In this document: one piece after another, positions 1-8,645 of the stretch
How positions within the stretch are numbered: the first letter of the stretch is position 1
Layout: the number at the start of each line of letters is the position of its first letter
Assembly: GCA_945861385.1 (NCBI GenBank)
Contig: CAMAUI010000028.1
Span: forward strand, 1-43,207
Origin: Prosthecobacter debontii
GTDB lineage: Bacteria; Verrucomicrobiota; Verrucomicrobiia; Chthoniobacterales; Chthoniobacteraceae
Direction: 5' to 3'
Length of the DNA stretch: 43,207 nt
Notes under the pieces: generated by a model
What the model was told of the DNA's origin: nothing
Database searches by the model: none
Seen by the model: only the letters and a program-made list of their open reading frames with translations
Translations under genes and position numbers: made by a program

Positions 1-1684
1 CGCCGCGGACATTGAAGCTGGTGTTCACGAGCATGGGGCAGCCGGTGCGTGCCTTCCACGCGGCGAGCAGGCGCGCGAAGCGTCCGTTGCGCGCCTCGGT
101 GACGGTCTGGATGCGGGCGGAATAATCCACATGGGTGACTGCGGGGACAGTGCTGCGCGGAATGTTCACGCGCTTGCGGAGATCGGGGTCGTTCATCGCG
201 GCGAGCTGCGCGGCGTCGGGGACGAGGCGGTGTTTTTCGAGCACAGGCGCGACGAGGAGCATGTAGGGCGACTCGCGATCGAGCCCAAACCACTCGGCCG
301 CATCCTCCGCGAGCACGCTTGGCGCGAATGGGCGGAAGCTCTCGCGGAACTTGATCCGCACATTCATGCGCGACTGCATCTCCGCGTCGCGCGGGTCGCC
401 GAGGATGCTCCGCGCACCGAGCGCGCGCGGGCCGAACTCCATGCGATCCTGGAACCAGCCGATGACTTTCCCCTGCTCGATCTCGCCCACCACAGCATCG
501 AGCAGCGCGGCTTCGTCGGCGAAGTGATGGTGCACGATGCCCTCCGCTTGCAGCCATGCGCGGATGTCGGCATCCGCAAACACGGGGCCGAGCAGCGAGC
601 CCTTCAGCGAATCGCCGGCCACACGCGGAATCCCGAGAAGCTGATGCGCGACGAACAACGCCGCACCGAGCGCACCGCCCGCATCGCCCGCGGCGCTGGG
701 TATCCACACGTCGTCAAAAATGCCCGCGCGGAGAAGCGCGCCATTGGCCACGCAGTTCAGCGCCACGCCGCCCGCGAGGACGAGGTTCCGTTTTCGCGTC
801 AGCTCCCGCGCATGCCGCGCCATGCGGAGCACGATGTCCTCGGTCACCGCCTGGATGCTCGCCGCGAGATCCATCTCGCGCTGCGTGATCGCCGCCTCCG
901 GCTTGCGCGGCGGGCCGCCGAAGAGCGCATCGAATTTCCGCGAAGTCATCGTGAGCCCGGCGGCGTAGTTGAAATACGCCATGTCCATGCGGAACGAGCC
1001 GTCCTCCTTCAAATCGAGCAGCCGCTCGCGGATGAGCGCGGCAAAGCGCGGCACACCGTACGGCGCGAGCCCCATGAGCTTGTATTCGCCGGAGTTCACG
1101 CGGAACCCGCAGAAATAGGTGAACGCCGAGTAGAGCAGCCCGAGTGAGTGGGGGAAATGCAGCGTCTTCCGCAGCTCGATTTTACTCCCCGTGCCGGTGC
1201 CGATGCTCGCCGTGTCCCACTCCCCCACCCCGTCGAGCGTGAGGATCGCCGCCTCGTCGAAAGGCGACGGAAAGAACGCGCACGCCGCATGCGACTCGTG
1301 GTGCGAGGTGAAGGCCACGCGCTTTCCGTATCCCCCGCCCAGCGCCCGCCGGGTCTCGCGCGGGAGATGCAGTTTCGTCTTCAGCCAGAGCGGCATCGCC
1401 ATCAAAAACGACCGCAACCCGCGCGGCGCACACGCGACGTACGTCTCCAGCAGCCGGTCGAATTTCAGCAGCGGCTTGTCGTAAAAAACAACGTGATCAA
1501 TCTCCGCCGCCCCGATCCCCGCCTCGCGCAGGCAATACTCGACCGCCTTCGCGGGAAAACCATGATCGTGCTTCACCCGCGAAAACCGCTCCTCCTGCGC
1601 CGCCGCAACGATCCCGCCATCCCGCACAAGCGCCGCGGCGCTGTCGTGGTAATAGGCGGAAAGACCGAGGATGTGGCGTGGCAT
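1..1684 (-). CDS. Carbamoyltransferase, NodU/CmcH/TobZ family (3' end cut by window edge)
   Basis: Reading the minus strand from ATG at 1684 gives an uninterrupted frame of 561 codons that runs off the left edge. The start MPRHILGLSAYYHDSAAAL and the following AAAQEERFSRVKHD are the N-terminal ASKHA-fold signature of O-carbamoyltransferases; TLDGVGEWDTAS lies near residue 145. In the C-terminal half FGPRALGARSIL (near residue 410) is the family carbamoyl-phosphate/adenylate site motif, and NTSFN is the last motif before the edge. Known members are about 570-620 residues, so only a short tail is missing. The family transfers carbamoyl from carbamoyl phosphate through carbamoyl-adenylate to a hydroxyl of a sugar or natural product. 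Beside polysaccharide genes, sugar decoration is the likely job (inference). It lies 51 bp downstream of the acyltransferase on the same strand and may be cotranscribed with it. The plus-strand reading frames here are antisense shadows. Confidence 0.92.
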   Translation of the reverse strand, partial: MPRHILGLSAYYHDSAAALVRDGGIVAAAQEERFSRVKHDHGFPAKAVEYCLREAGIGAAEIDHVVFYDKPLLKFDRLLETYVACAPRGLRSFLMAMPLWLKTKLHLPRETRRALGGGYGKRVAFTSHHESHAACAFFPSPFDEAAILTLDGVGEWDTASIGTGTGSKIELRKTLHFPHSLGLLYSAFTYFCGFRVNSGEYKLMGLAPYGVPRFAALIRERLLDLKEDGSFRMDMAYFNYAAGLTMTSRKFDALFGGPPRKPEAAITQREMDLAASIQAVTEDIVLRMARHARELTRKRNLVLAGGVALNCVANGALLRAGIFDDVWIPSAAGDAGGALGAALFVAHQLLGIPRVAGDSLKGSLLGPVFADADIRAWLQAEGIVHHHFADEAALLDAVVGEIEQGKVIGWFQDRMEFGPRALGARSILGDPRDAEMQSRMNVRIKFRESFRPFAPSVLAEDAAEWFGLDRESPYMLLVAPVLEKHRLVPDAAQLAAMNDPDLRKRVNIPRSTVPAVTHVDYSARIQTVTEARNGRFARLLAAWKARTGCPMLVNTSFNVRG

Positions 1685-1735
1685 CGTGCTTGTGACTACC
1701 GAGGCGCGCGGCCCCCGGCAATTCCCGCGCACTGC

Positions 1736-2917
1736 CTAGTTCACCCGTGCCCGCTTGAACAAACCCGCGATCCGCCTTCCAACTGCAATGCTCGGCACTT
1801 CAACCCACGTGTAGAACACAATGGATACCAGAATGGTGATCGCGATCGTCGATCCCAGCGCAATCACCCGGGTCCCAACCTCATGATGCCAGTCGATCGC
1901 CCGCAAGATCACGGGAGTGACGGAAAAGATCACCAGAATGTGCAGCAAGTAAAAACTGTAGGAGATGCGCCCAAGAAACCGGGCACTTTTCATTGAAAGA
2001 ACTTGCTGCACACGCGGCGAAAGAAGACATCCTGCGAGAAGAAAGGCAGACCCGATGCCTGTGATGCAAAACCCGATGCGAGGCGTTTCCGACCAGCCGA
2101 ATCTTGAACCAAGCCAAGCGTTCGAAGTGTAGAGTGCCAGCCCGGCCGCAAAGATCATGATCCTCTCCTTGCTCCCCACCCCCTTCCCAAAATCAGGACG
2201 CCGACCAAAAAGAACTGCGAGCACAATCCCTAGAATGAAGTGAAAGAGGAAGTATTGCACCTGCAACAGCGCGAGAGACAAAAAGGCAAAACAAACGAGC
2301 CAGCGAATCCCGTTCTTTGCGATCAACACAAAGAAGGGAATTAAGAGGGAGAACTTGAGTTCCACTGCCAATGTCCATCCCTGTGGCACGAGCCGATGCT
2401 CGTTTTTCTGTTCAAGTAGAAGCGCGTCTTCGAGCAATTGCCGGGGCGAAAGTTGATGATGCCAGAAATCAGACACCCAATCAGTGGGCGGCGGCCAAAT
2501 CCCCCGCATGTCGAAGAACCACCGCATGCCGATCGCCGATACAACGACCGCACAAGCATACGGAGGGCCGATTCGAAATAGCCGATTGATAAAGTAGGGC
2601 AGCAACTCGGTGTGGGGTTCATGCTCAAGCGACGGATTGAACGCTTTCCGAGACAGGACGAATCCGCTCAAAACAAAAAACATTGAAACAGCGGCAAACC
2701 CATCCCACAGCGCGGGGATCGGCGTTCGCGTGACTAGGTCTCCCCATCCCGGCGGCAACCCATACACGGAGATAAAATGCGAGAGGAGAACAGCAAGTGC
2801 CGCAAGTCCGCGGATGGAGTCTAAAAATTCGATTCTGCTGGCAGGAGGCGCTTGCAAGTGCAGCGCATAATTCACGGCCTTCAATGTTTGCCAACGAAAA
2901 CTCAGCACTCGTGCCAA
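1736..2917 (-). CDS. Acyltransferase family 3 (OafA/YrhL-like) membrane protein
   Basis: This 393-residue protein has the typical opening of acyltransferase 3 proteins, RIEFLDSIRGLAALAVLLSH at residues 28-47, with the catalytic-type His at the end of the first membrane helix, then FVLSGFVLSRK near residue 80 and about ten hydrophobic segments. The family O-acylates (usually O-acetylates) surface polysaccharides or lipid-linked sugars at the inner membrane. The ATG at 2917 leaves only 26 bp before the divergent YfhO-like remnant; a GTG at 2875 (residue 15) would leave a normal promoter gap and begin closer to the conserved core, so the start is uncertain. With the carbamoyltransferase it probably modifies the polysaccharide made by the plus-strand genes (inference from context). 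Confidence 0.93.
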   Translation of the reverse strand: MARVLSFRWQTLKAVNYALHLQAPPASRIEFLDSIRGLAALAVLLSHFISVYGLPPGWGDLVTRTPIPALWDGFAAVSMFFVLSGFVLSRKAFNPSLEHEPHTELLPYFINRLFRIGPPYACAVVVSAIGMRWFFDMRGIWPPPTDWVSDFWHHQLSPRQLLEDALLLEQKNEHRLVPQGWTLAVELKFSLLIPFFVLIAKNGIRWLVCFAFLSLALLQVQYFLFHFILGIVLAVLFGRRPDFGKGVGSKERIMIFAAGLALYTSNAWLGSRFGWSETPRIGFCITGIGSAFLLAGCLLSPRVQQVLSMKSARFLGRISYSFYLLHILVIFSVTPVILRAIDWHHEVGTRVIALGSTIAITILVSIVFYTWVEVPSIAVGRRIAGLFKRARVN

Positions 2918-2943
2918 GTTCGGTCAGTCTTTGCCCGGGAACC

Positions 2944-3431
2944 ATGTCGAAACTGAAAGTGCCGTTCTACCTCCTGCTCGCGAGCCTCGTGCTGGCGGTG
3001 ACGGTGTTTGGGAACGCGCTTTAGGGACGCTCGATTTTCGCGCCGGTGGACATCGCGCCCGCGTTTTGGGAGCGGTTCGCATTTGCCGATCCGCGGAGCG
3101 ATGGCATCCCGGAAAATCAGCACCTCGTGGATCACCTCGACTACGATCTGCCGCTCCAGCACTTGATGCACGAGGCATGGCGGCGCGGCGAAGTGCCTTG
3201 GTGGAATCCCTATACCTACGGTGGACGCCCGCTGCTCGCCGACGCACATTGCAACGGCGCGAACCCGAACCGCCGGCATGGCTGGCGTGGGTGATCGCCA
3301 TCGCGCTGGGGGCTTTTGAAACACTGGTGACCGCGGGGTGGCAGCCTCGCTACCGGCTGCCGATGGACATGGCCCTCACGGTTGCCGCCTCAGTTTTTTA
3401 TGCAGTGCTGTGGGAGGGCATGCGCTCCTGA
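2944..3431 (+). pseudogene. Decayed YfhO-like / membrane-protein fusion remnant
   Basis: The frame opens at ATG 2944 with a signal-anchor (MSKLKVPFYLLLASLVLAVT) and meets an in-frame TAG at 3022-3024. The same frame then continues with the recognisable N-terminal part of a YfhO-type large membrane protein, including DYDLPLQHLMHEAWRRGEVP followed by WWNPYTYGGRPLLADAH. Around 3250-3265 the match stops. A different frame gives the last 50 residues of a membrane protein, PPAWLAWVIAIALGAFETLV with RYRLPMDMALTVAASV after it, ending at TGA 3429-3431. So this is a gene with a nonsense codon and a large internal deletion or recombination joint. Whether the 3' part comes from the same gene or from an ArnT-like glycosyltransferase cannot be decided here. 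Family members assist glycosylation of cell-wall polymers or lipids. Confidence 0.75.
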
Positions 3432-3474
3432 ACGCCGCAGAAGCCGTAGTCTCTTCCGTCGTATCCGGGGATTT

Positions 3475-3497
3475 GCCGGCTGCGGATGGGAGCCGGC
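3475..3497. repeat. Short inverted repeat (7-bp stem) in the gap before the polymerase gene
   Basis: GCCGGCT at 3475-3481 pairs with AGCCGGC at 3491-3497 across a 9-base loop. No T-run follows, so it is not a classic intrinsic terminator. It sits in the 157-bp gap between the pseudogene and the polymerase gene and could be a REP-like remnant or transcript hairpin. Nothing else recognisable is seen in this gap, and no Shine-Dalgarno sequence precedes ATG 3589. Confidence 0.35.
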
Positions 3498-3588
3498 GGC
3501 AGGGCATGGCTCCGCCGGGGGTTGAACGAAAGCGCCGCCGAAGAATCTGATGACATCCCGCGCATTTTCCATATAACCGCCCGCCCGA

Positions 3589-5190
3589 ATGAACATCCAA
3601 CGCATACCCGAGTATCTGCTCCGCTGGGCCGTGACCGTCGGCGGGATCGCGCTGGCGCTGTACCTCTCGAAGTCCGTCGGTGACGGGAAAATCGGATTGG
3701 TGGCGGGGGCGCTGTTCGGAATCGTGGGGATCATTCTTGTCCTGGTTGTCCGGGAGAAAATCTGGGTGCTTGTTCCAATTTTTTGGGCGCTCTATGCTAG
3801 AATGCCGGTTTTTTCCCTGCCATTCAATCCGCGCGAACTCATCACACTGTATGTGGTCCTCGCGTTTTGCACCCTGATCGCATTCAAGGTGCTCAGGCGC
3901 CCGGCGGCGTTCTCGTTCATTGATGTGCTGTTCCTTGTGAACTGCGTGTGGCTCCTCATCGCTCTCATCAGGAACCCCGTGGGGTTGGAGGCCACAGAGA
4001 GCGTCAGAGTGGGGGGGCGTCCCTACTTCGAGGCGTTCATCGGCGGCATCGCACTGTGGATCCTCGGCCGATCCGAAGGCCCCTTGAAACTCATCAGGGC
4101 GCTGCCATTCCTGGTTGTTGGCGCATTGGGAATCGTGTTCGTGGCCAATGGAATTTTATACTTCCGTCCGGAACTGACCCCCTACTTCACCCATATATAC
4201 TCTGGCTTCGATACTTCCGCCTTCACAAAGCTTGGTAATATTGACGTGGGCTCAGCCGGTGATCGTTACGAAATTTTTCGGGACATTGGAAAATACATGT
4301 CTGTTCTGCTCTGCGCGTATTCCTACCCCCCCCATCTCCTGCTGCCACTGAGGGGTCGCTTCTATGCAATGGTCGGCACCGGGGTGTGTTTGCTTCTCTC
4401 CGGATTCAGGAGTTTCCTCATGTATGCAGGCGGGATGTTCGCCCTCGGCACCTATTTCCGCCGCGGAGTTGCCAAGGCCGCATGGTTTGCCGTGATAGCA
4501 ATGTTTGTAGTTTACATCTTCCTTCTGGGTCACGGGACGGTTTATCGTCTTCCGTATGCTGCACAGCGAGCGCTGAGCTTCCTTCCGGAGGCGCTGATCC
4601 CAAACAAACTTGACCCGCTGGCCGTGCAATCCGGAACATCCTCCACAAACTGGCGCGTGGAGATGTGGATTCTGGCACTCACCACGAACCGATACATTGA
4701 CAACCACTTGCTCGGCGACGGCTTCGGATTCACAAAGCTGCAATACAACGCCATCTCGGCCATACAATCTGAGCGCCGGGCCTTGTCTGACACAGAAACA
4801 CAGGAAACCATGGCGACGGTCGGAGACTTCCATAGCGGCCCAGTGTCTTCGATCCGGGTTGTGGGATACATCGGGCTGGCACTCACACTTGCTTTGCTCG
4901 TTGGGCTCGCGATCCGTGCCGGGCGCTTGATTCGGCGGGTTCAGGGCACCAAGTTTCTCCAACCAACCCTGTTCTTTTGCCTCCCGATCGTTTTTGAGCC
5001 GTTCTGGTATGTGTTCATCTTCGGCGGCCATGCCGCCGTGATACCGTTCGCAGGCTTCAGCCTCGGCATGATGAAGATGCTGGAAGCGAGCTTCGCGAAC
5101 TGGCAACTCACGCAGGGCAGCGTCAATCAGGCGGGGATTCCGGGGTTGAACCGTGAACTGGCCCCCTCGCCCGCGCTCCCCGCATTATGA
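3589..5190 (+). CDS. O-antigen polymerase/ligase-like (Wzy/WaaL type) membrane protein
   Basis: This 533-residue protein is almost entirely hydrophobic helices: about twelve membrane segments with a larger hydrophilic loop roughly at residues 315-420, the plan of Wzy polymerases and WaaL O-antigen ligases. No short diagnostic motif fixes which of the two it is, as usual for this fast-evolving group. Family members join undecaprenyl-linked repeat units, or transfer the finished chain, on the periplasmic side of the inner membrane. The next gene, a Wzx-like flippase, overlaps it by ATGA (5187-5190), so the two are translationally coupled. Flippase plus polymerase is the core of a Wzx/Wzy-dependent pathway. 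Codon composition is less GC-rich than the neighbouring haemagglutinin and enzyme genes, typical of O-antigen loci. Confidence 0.8.
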   Translation: MNIQRIPEYLLRWAVTVGGIALALYLSKSVGDGKIGLVAGALFGIVGIILVLVVREKIWVLVPIFWALYARMPVFSLPFNPRELITLYVVLAFCTLIAFKVLRRPAAFSFIDVLFLVNCVWLLIALIRNPVGLEATESVRVGGRPYFEAFIGGIALWILGRSEGPLKLIRALPFLVVGALGIVFVANGILYFRPELTPYFTHIYSGFDTSAFTKLGNIDVGSAGDRYEIFRDIGKYMSVLLCAYSYPPHLLLPLRGRFYAMVGTGVCLLLSGFRSFLMYAGGMFALGTYFRRGVAKAAWFAVIAMFVVYIFLLGHGTVYRLPYAAQRALSFLPEALIPNKLDPLAVQSGTSSTNWRVEMWILALTTNRYIDNHLLGDGFGFTKLQYNAISAIQSERRALSDTETQETMATVGDFHSGPVSSIRVVGYIGLALTLALLVGLAIRAGRLIRRVQGTKFLQPTLFFCLPIVFEPFWYVFIFGGHAAVIPFAGFSLGMMKMLEASFANWQLTQGSVNQAGIPGLNRELAPSPALPAL

Positions 5191-6704
5191 GTTCCGGGCG
5201 GCGGTTCGCACACGGTGTCTCAAGCAGTTGGCTTTCACTCTTCATCATCGCAGCCATTCAAATCTGGCAGATCCGCCTTGCTCGAACCCACTTGCCGGAC
5301 AGCGAGTTTGCCATGTTTGGAGTGCTGTCGAGCATCGTCTCCACCCTGCTGATTGCCGAGGTGGGGGTCCGAAGCGCCTTCGCCCGACTCCTGATTGACG
5401 CCCGGGTGAGTGCAGAAAGCGAATACCGACAATTCTGGTCCTCAGCAGTCGCGGTGTTTGCCGGCCAGGCGATTCTCATTGCTCTGCTTTGCGCGGCGTG
5501 CATCCCGATGATTTCCGCATGGTTTCCGATCCCACCGGAACTTCTTGGCACCGCGCGCCTCATCCTTGCAGCCCAAGGCGTGGTGACTGTCATCGGATAT
5601 GCATTCGGAATCCACAGTATCGCCCTTCTTGCGACCCAGCGTTTTGTGTTTCTGAATTTCTCCGCGATTGCCTGCGCGATAGCAGGATTTCTGCTTTTCT
5701 GGATCGGGATCAAATCCGGAGCCGGATTGTGGTCTTACATTTTCTTCGGAATCCCGGGCACCTTGTTCGCCTGCGTCCTCCTTCCCCTGGTCACGCGCCG
5801 CGCTGGAATCTCCCGCATTTTTTCCATCGGAAACGTATCGGCCCCGCAAGTCCGCCGCTTGTTCAGCCTTGGTTTCGACCTGTTTTTCGTTTCGCTGTAC
5901 AATCTGGTGCTCGCCCACGCGATGCTCATCTACGCGGGGGCATTGCTGCCCCTGGCGGTCGTTTCGATCGTCACTGTGAATCTCAAGCTCGTGCAACTGG
6001 CCACCCAATGCCTCCAAAAAATCCCCGGCACCGCGGATCCCATGCTCTCGCAAATGATCGCCACCGGCGCTTTGGCCCGATTTCGCCCGTCGTGGCTGAT
6101 CCTCGCCAAGACTGCGATGGGGCTCACCCTGGTCGGAGCAGGAGTGGCCTACCTGTGGGCGGGATATGTCATCTCACATTGGACCTCGCCCGCAGACATC
6201 CTTTCCGGCTGGGAATTGCTTCTGATCTCTCTCCTGCCGCTGCGCTACATCGTCCACATTGTCTGCGTTCTTTCCACCACGATGTTCAAGGCGATCAACC
6301 AGCTCCGTGGAGCAATGGTCGCCGAGCTTCTCGTATATTCAGCCCTGGCGTTTGGCCTTGGCGGAAGATGGGGCCTGCGGGGTTTGCTGATCGCAAACCT
6401 GCTCAGCCTTTTGTTCGGCTCTCTGATTCCCGGTCTCCGCCTGATCGCGAAGCTCGGAGGTTACGCCCCGCGGGATTTGTTCGCGGCGGTGTGCCGGATT
6501 CTCGTGCCGGGGCTCCTGATCGTCTTTGCGATTCCCCTCGCCAACTCCTCGCCGGAATCGCTGTCACTCCCGGCCCGGTGCGGATGGACGCTTGCGTGGC
6601 TGCTTGCCGTCGGCGGCTGCCTCTGGTTCGTCGGCTTCTCCCATGCCGAGCGCGTCCAGCTTCTCTCCCGGCTGCCAAGTCGTAAAACCACAGCAGCCGA
6701 TTGA
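5187..6704 (+). CDS. Polysaccharide flippase, Wzx-like (MOP superfamily)
   Basis: This 505-residue protein has twelve to fourteen hydrophobic helices and the N-terminal layout of Wzx/RfbX transporters: an amphipathic start, a first helix near residues 14-30, and LPDSEFAMFGVLSSIVSTLL around residues 36-55. There is a charged loop near residues 205-220 and further helix pairs to the end. Wzx proteins flip undecaprenyl-diphosphate-linked oligosaccharides to the periplasmic face, where the polymerase encoded just upstream would act. The ATG overlaps the upstream stop codon (ATGA), and the stop at 6702-6704 is only 3 bp before the next ATG, so it lies inside a tight operon. Without a search, a teichoic-acid or lipid flippase of the same superfamily cannot be excluded. 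Confidence 0.82.
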   Translation: MSSGRRFAHGVSSSWLSLFIIAAIQIWQIRLARTHLPDSEFAMFGVLSSIVSTLLIAEVGVRSAFARLLIDARVSAESEYRQFWSSAVAVFAGQAILIALLCAACIPMISAWFPIPPELLGTARLILAAQGVVTVIGYAFGIHSIALLATQRFVFLNFSAIACAIAGFLLFWIGIKSGAGLWSYIFFGIPGTLFACVLLPLVTRRAGISRIFSIGNVSAPQVRRLFSLGFDLFFVSLYNLVLAHAMLIYAGALLPLAVVSIVTVNLKLVQLATQCLQKIPGTADPMLSQMIATGALARFRPSWLILAKTAMGLTLVGAGVAYLWAGYVISHWTSPADILSGWELLLISLLPLRYIVHIVCVLSTTMFKAINQLRGAMVAELLVYSALAFGLGGRWGLRGLLIANLLSLLFGSLIPGLRLIAKLGGYAPRDLFAAVCRILVPGLLIVFAIPLANSSPESLSLPARCGWTLAWLLAVGGCLWFVGFSHAERVQLLSRLPSRKTTAAD

Positions 6705-6707
6705 TGC

Positions 6708-7598
6708 ATGAAGAAGCACTTCGTATCGTTTGCCGATTCGCAACTCCACCGATCTGCGCGGCGCATTCAGAGACAAGCAGAAGCGCTGAACTTTTTTGAC
6801 ACCATAATCACCGCGGATGAGAACGATCTCTCCCAGGCTTTTAAGACCAGGTTCAAATCCAATTTAATCACTGGATCGAGAGGCTATGGATACTGGTGCT
6901 GGAAGCCGCAAATAATTTTACAGGTTCTCGATGAAATGGGCGATGGGGATATTCTTCAATACACTGACGCAGGATGCCATCTGAACAAGAACGGCATTGC
7001 ACGTCTGCACGACTATTTCAGACTGGCCGCGGCATCCAGCGCCGGAATACTTGCGTTCCAAGCGAAGCAGCCCGAGCCCCCGCTTGTTTACGACGGACGG
7101 AAGTTATTGGATGCTCCCGATAGCAAGTGGATCAAGGGTGATCTTGCGGACTATTTCGGGGTTCGCAATCGTCCGGACATATTGAACACTCCAACGATCG
7201 GTGCGACCATTGTTTTTGTTCGAAAATGCCGGCGTTCCGTTGAAATAATCAATCAGTGGTTGAATGTGATCGAGGCTGATTTCTCACTGCTGGATGATTC
7301 GCCTTCCTCGAGTCCCAACTTGACCGGATTCATTGAACACCGCCACGACCAAGCCATATTTTCGATTCTGTGCAAACTCAACGATGTCGAGACACTTTCC
7401 GCATACGAGTATTGCTACCCTTCGCTCGATTCAGGGACGCCGGACTGGAAAGCGCTTGAGATGTTTCCAATCCACGCCAGGCGGGATAAAAACTTCGGTC
7501 TGATAACATCCGCAAAAAAAGCAGCGCGAGGGATATTTCGCAGAATGAGCAAGATCCTTGCGAAATTCAGGCGGAAATGCTCCTTAATCCTGCCATGA
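6708..7598 (+). CDS. Putative glycosyltransferase of a capsule/LPS type
   Basis: This 296-residue soluble protein carries GSRGYGYWCWKPQIILQVLD at residues 57-76 followed closely by GDGDILQYTDAGCHLN. The pairing of a GYGYWxWKP block with a YxDAG motif is found in a group of uncharacterised glycosyltransferase-like proteins of polysaccharide loci, where the acidic motif plausibly takes the place of DxD. A second conserved-looking block is GFIEHRHDQAIFSILCK near residue 206. Function is inferred from these motifs and from position: 3 bp after the flippase and overlapping the next gene. Its base composition is clearly more AT-rich than the methyltransferase and GT9 genes that follow, suggesting separate acquisition. 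The acceptor and donor sugars are unknown. Confidence 0.65.
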   Translation: MKKHFVSFADSQLHRSARRIQRQAEALNFFDTIITADENDLSQAFKTRFKSNLITGSRGYGYWCWKPQIILQVLDEMGDGDILQYTDAGCHLNKNGIARLHDYFRLAAASSAGILAFQAKQPEPPLVYDGRKLLDAPDSKWIKGDLADYFGVRNRPDILNTPTIGATIVFVRKCRRSVEIINQWLNVIEADFSLLDDSPSSSPNLTGFIEHRHDQAIFSILCKLNDVETLSAYEYCYPSLDSGTPDWKALEMFPIHARRDKNFGLITSAKKAARGIFRRMSKILAKFRRKCSLILP

Positions 7599-8443
7599 CC
7601 ACGGAAACCGGACGAAAAGAAATCGCGGGAAACCCGCACGATGTCTTGCAAAACGCGAGTTCCAACCCCAAGCCAGATTCCAATCCAGCCGTGCCTGATA
7701 ACTTCGAATCCGTCTCCACTGAACGCTGGAAAACCGCCCAACACTGGGAACGATCACACTGGGTGAACACTCAGCGTGCCCGCGCCAAATACGGCAAGAA
7801 TTTCATCTGGCGCGTTCTGACAAGACTGGGCCTGCGCTCGAAATACCGCGGTGACGATTGGAATGAGTGGTGGAAGTCCCGCTTTGATGGATACGGCTTC
7901 CTTCCCAGACGCATTTCAAACGCCCTCGAAGTCGGCTGTGGCCCGTACACCAATGTACGCCTGATGCTCGACCACACCAGTTTCGACCACCTCTTTCTTT
8001 CTGACCCACTGATCCGCACCTATGTCGGCTTCAAACTCACGTTCGTGAGCGAGATGTATCGGCGCGCAGCTTGTATCCTCGACGACCACCCTCTCGAAGA
8101 ACTCCCTTTTGCCTCCAGTTACTTCGACCTGACCGTCATGATCAATGTGCTCGACCACGTCCGCGACGCTCACGCATGCATGAATCAGCTCATCCGCGTC
8201 ATCCGACCCGGCGGCTGGTTGGTTCTCGGGCAGGATCTTACTGACGACCAGGACGTCGCCCGCCAGCGTGGCACTGAAGGCGAAATCGGCCACCCGATCA
8301 AACTCCGCCACGAATGGTTCAACCCCTGGCTTGACTCCGGCGCCTTCGACATACACCAGCACCGCATCCTGTCCCGTGCCGAGGGTCGTTCCCCGGAAGG
8401 TCACTACGGTACTCTCCTTTTTGCAGGGCGGAACCGAGCGTGA
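7595..8443 (+). CDS. SAM-dependent class I methyltransferase
   Basis: The 282-residue protein has the SAM-binding motif I ALEVGCGPYTN near residue 109, an acidic LSDP after strand 2, and the motif LPFASSYFDLTVMINVLDHV with IRPGGWLVLGQDL, the Methyltransf_11 pattern of small-molecule methyltransferases. An upstream ATG at 7577 lies in the same frame, but the ATG at 7595 overlaps the preceding stop as ATGA, matching the coupling style of this operon, so 7595 is preferred. A polar segment of about 40 residues precedes the conserved WERSHW block. In this cluster it probably methylates a sugar or a lipid-linked intermediate; its substrate cannot be read from sequence. Confidence 0.87.
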   Translation: MTTETGRKEIAGNPHDVLQNASSNPKPDSNPAVPDNFESVSTERWKTAQHWERSHWVNTQRARAKYGKNFIWRVLTRLGLRSKYRGDDWNEWWKSRFDGYGFLPRRISNALEVGCGPYTNVRLMLDHTSFDHLFLSDPLIRTYVGFKLTFVSEMYRRAACILDDHPLEELPFASSYFDLTVMINVLDHVRDAHACMNQLIRVIRPGGWLVLGQDLTDDQDVARQRGTEGEIGHPIKLRHEWFNPWLDSGAFDIHQHRILSRAEGRSPEGHYGTLLFAGRNRA

Positions 8444-8445
8444 AA

Positions 8446-8645
8446 TCGAACCTGAAAAAAACAGCGTCCTCATTGACACAGCCTGGATTGAAGATGTGAT
8501 GGATGCTGCAAGGCGAGCAGCGGAGAGATCTGCGGAATGGTGCCGCCAGGCCTCGCGTGAGACCTTGGAGCGGTTTCAGCGGCTCCACGAACCCGCGCAG
8601 TTCGGGCGGAATTTCAAAGCCTACCTGGACCGGCTTGGCCTATGA
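8446..8645 (+). pseudogene. 3' remnant, probably of a glycosyltransferase, coupled to the GT9 gene
   Basis: Between the methyltransferase stop and the GT9 start an open frame encodes a helical, charged segment (NSVLIDTAWIEDVMDAARRA, then RETLERFQRLHEPAQFGRNF) ending at TGA 8643-8645, which overlaps the GT9 ATG as ATGA. It resembles the C-terminal helices of GT4 glycosyltransferases, where a loop ending in a helix leads into an amphipathic tail. There is no convincing start: the frame stays open back into the methyltransferase gene, and the first ATG beyond its stop (8499) would give only 48 residues. The best reading is the 3' end of a deleted gene whose stop still serves translational coupling. 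A genuine small protein is the alternative. Confidence 0.5.

Noticed and set aside
131..1147. Long plus-strand open frame rich in Arg, His and Glu
   Set aside because: It is the antisense of the carbamoyltransferase, whose minus-strand translation contains all family motifs.
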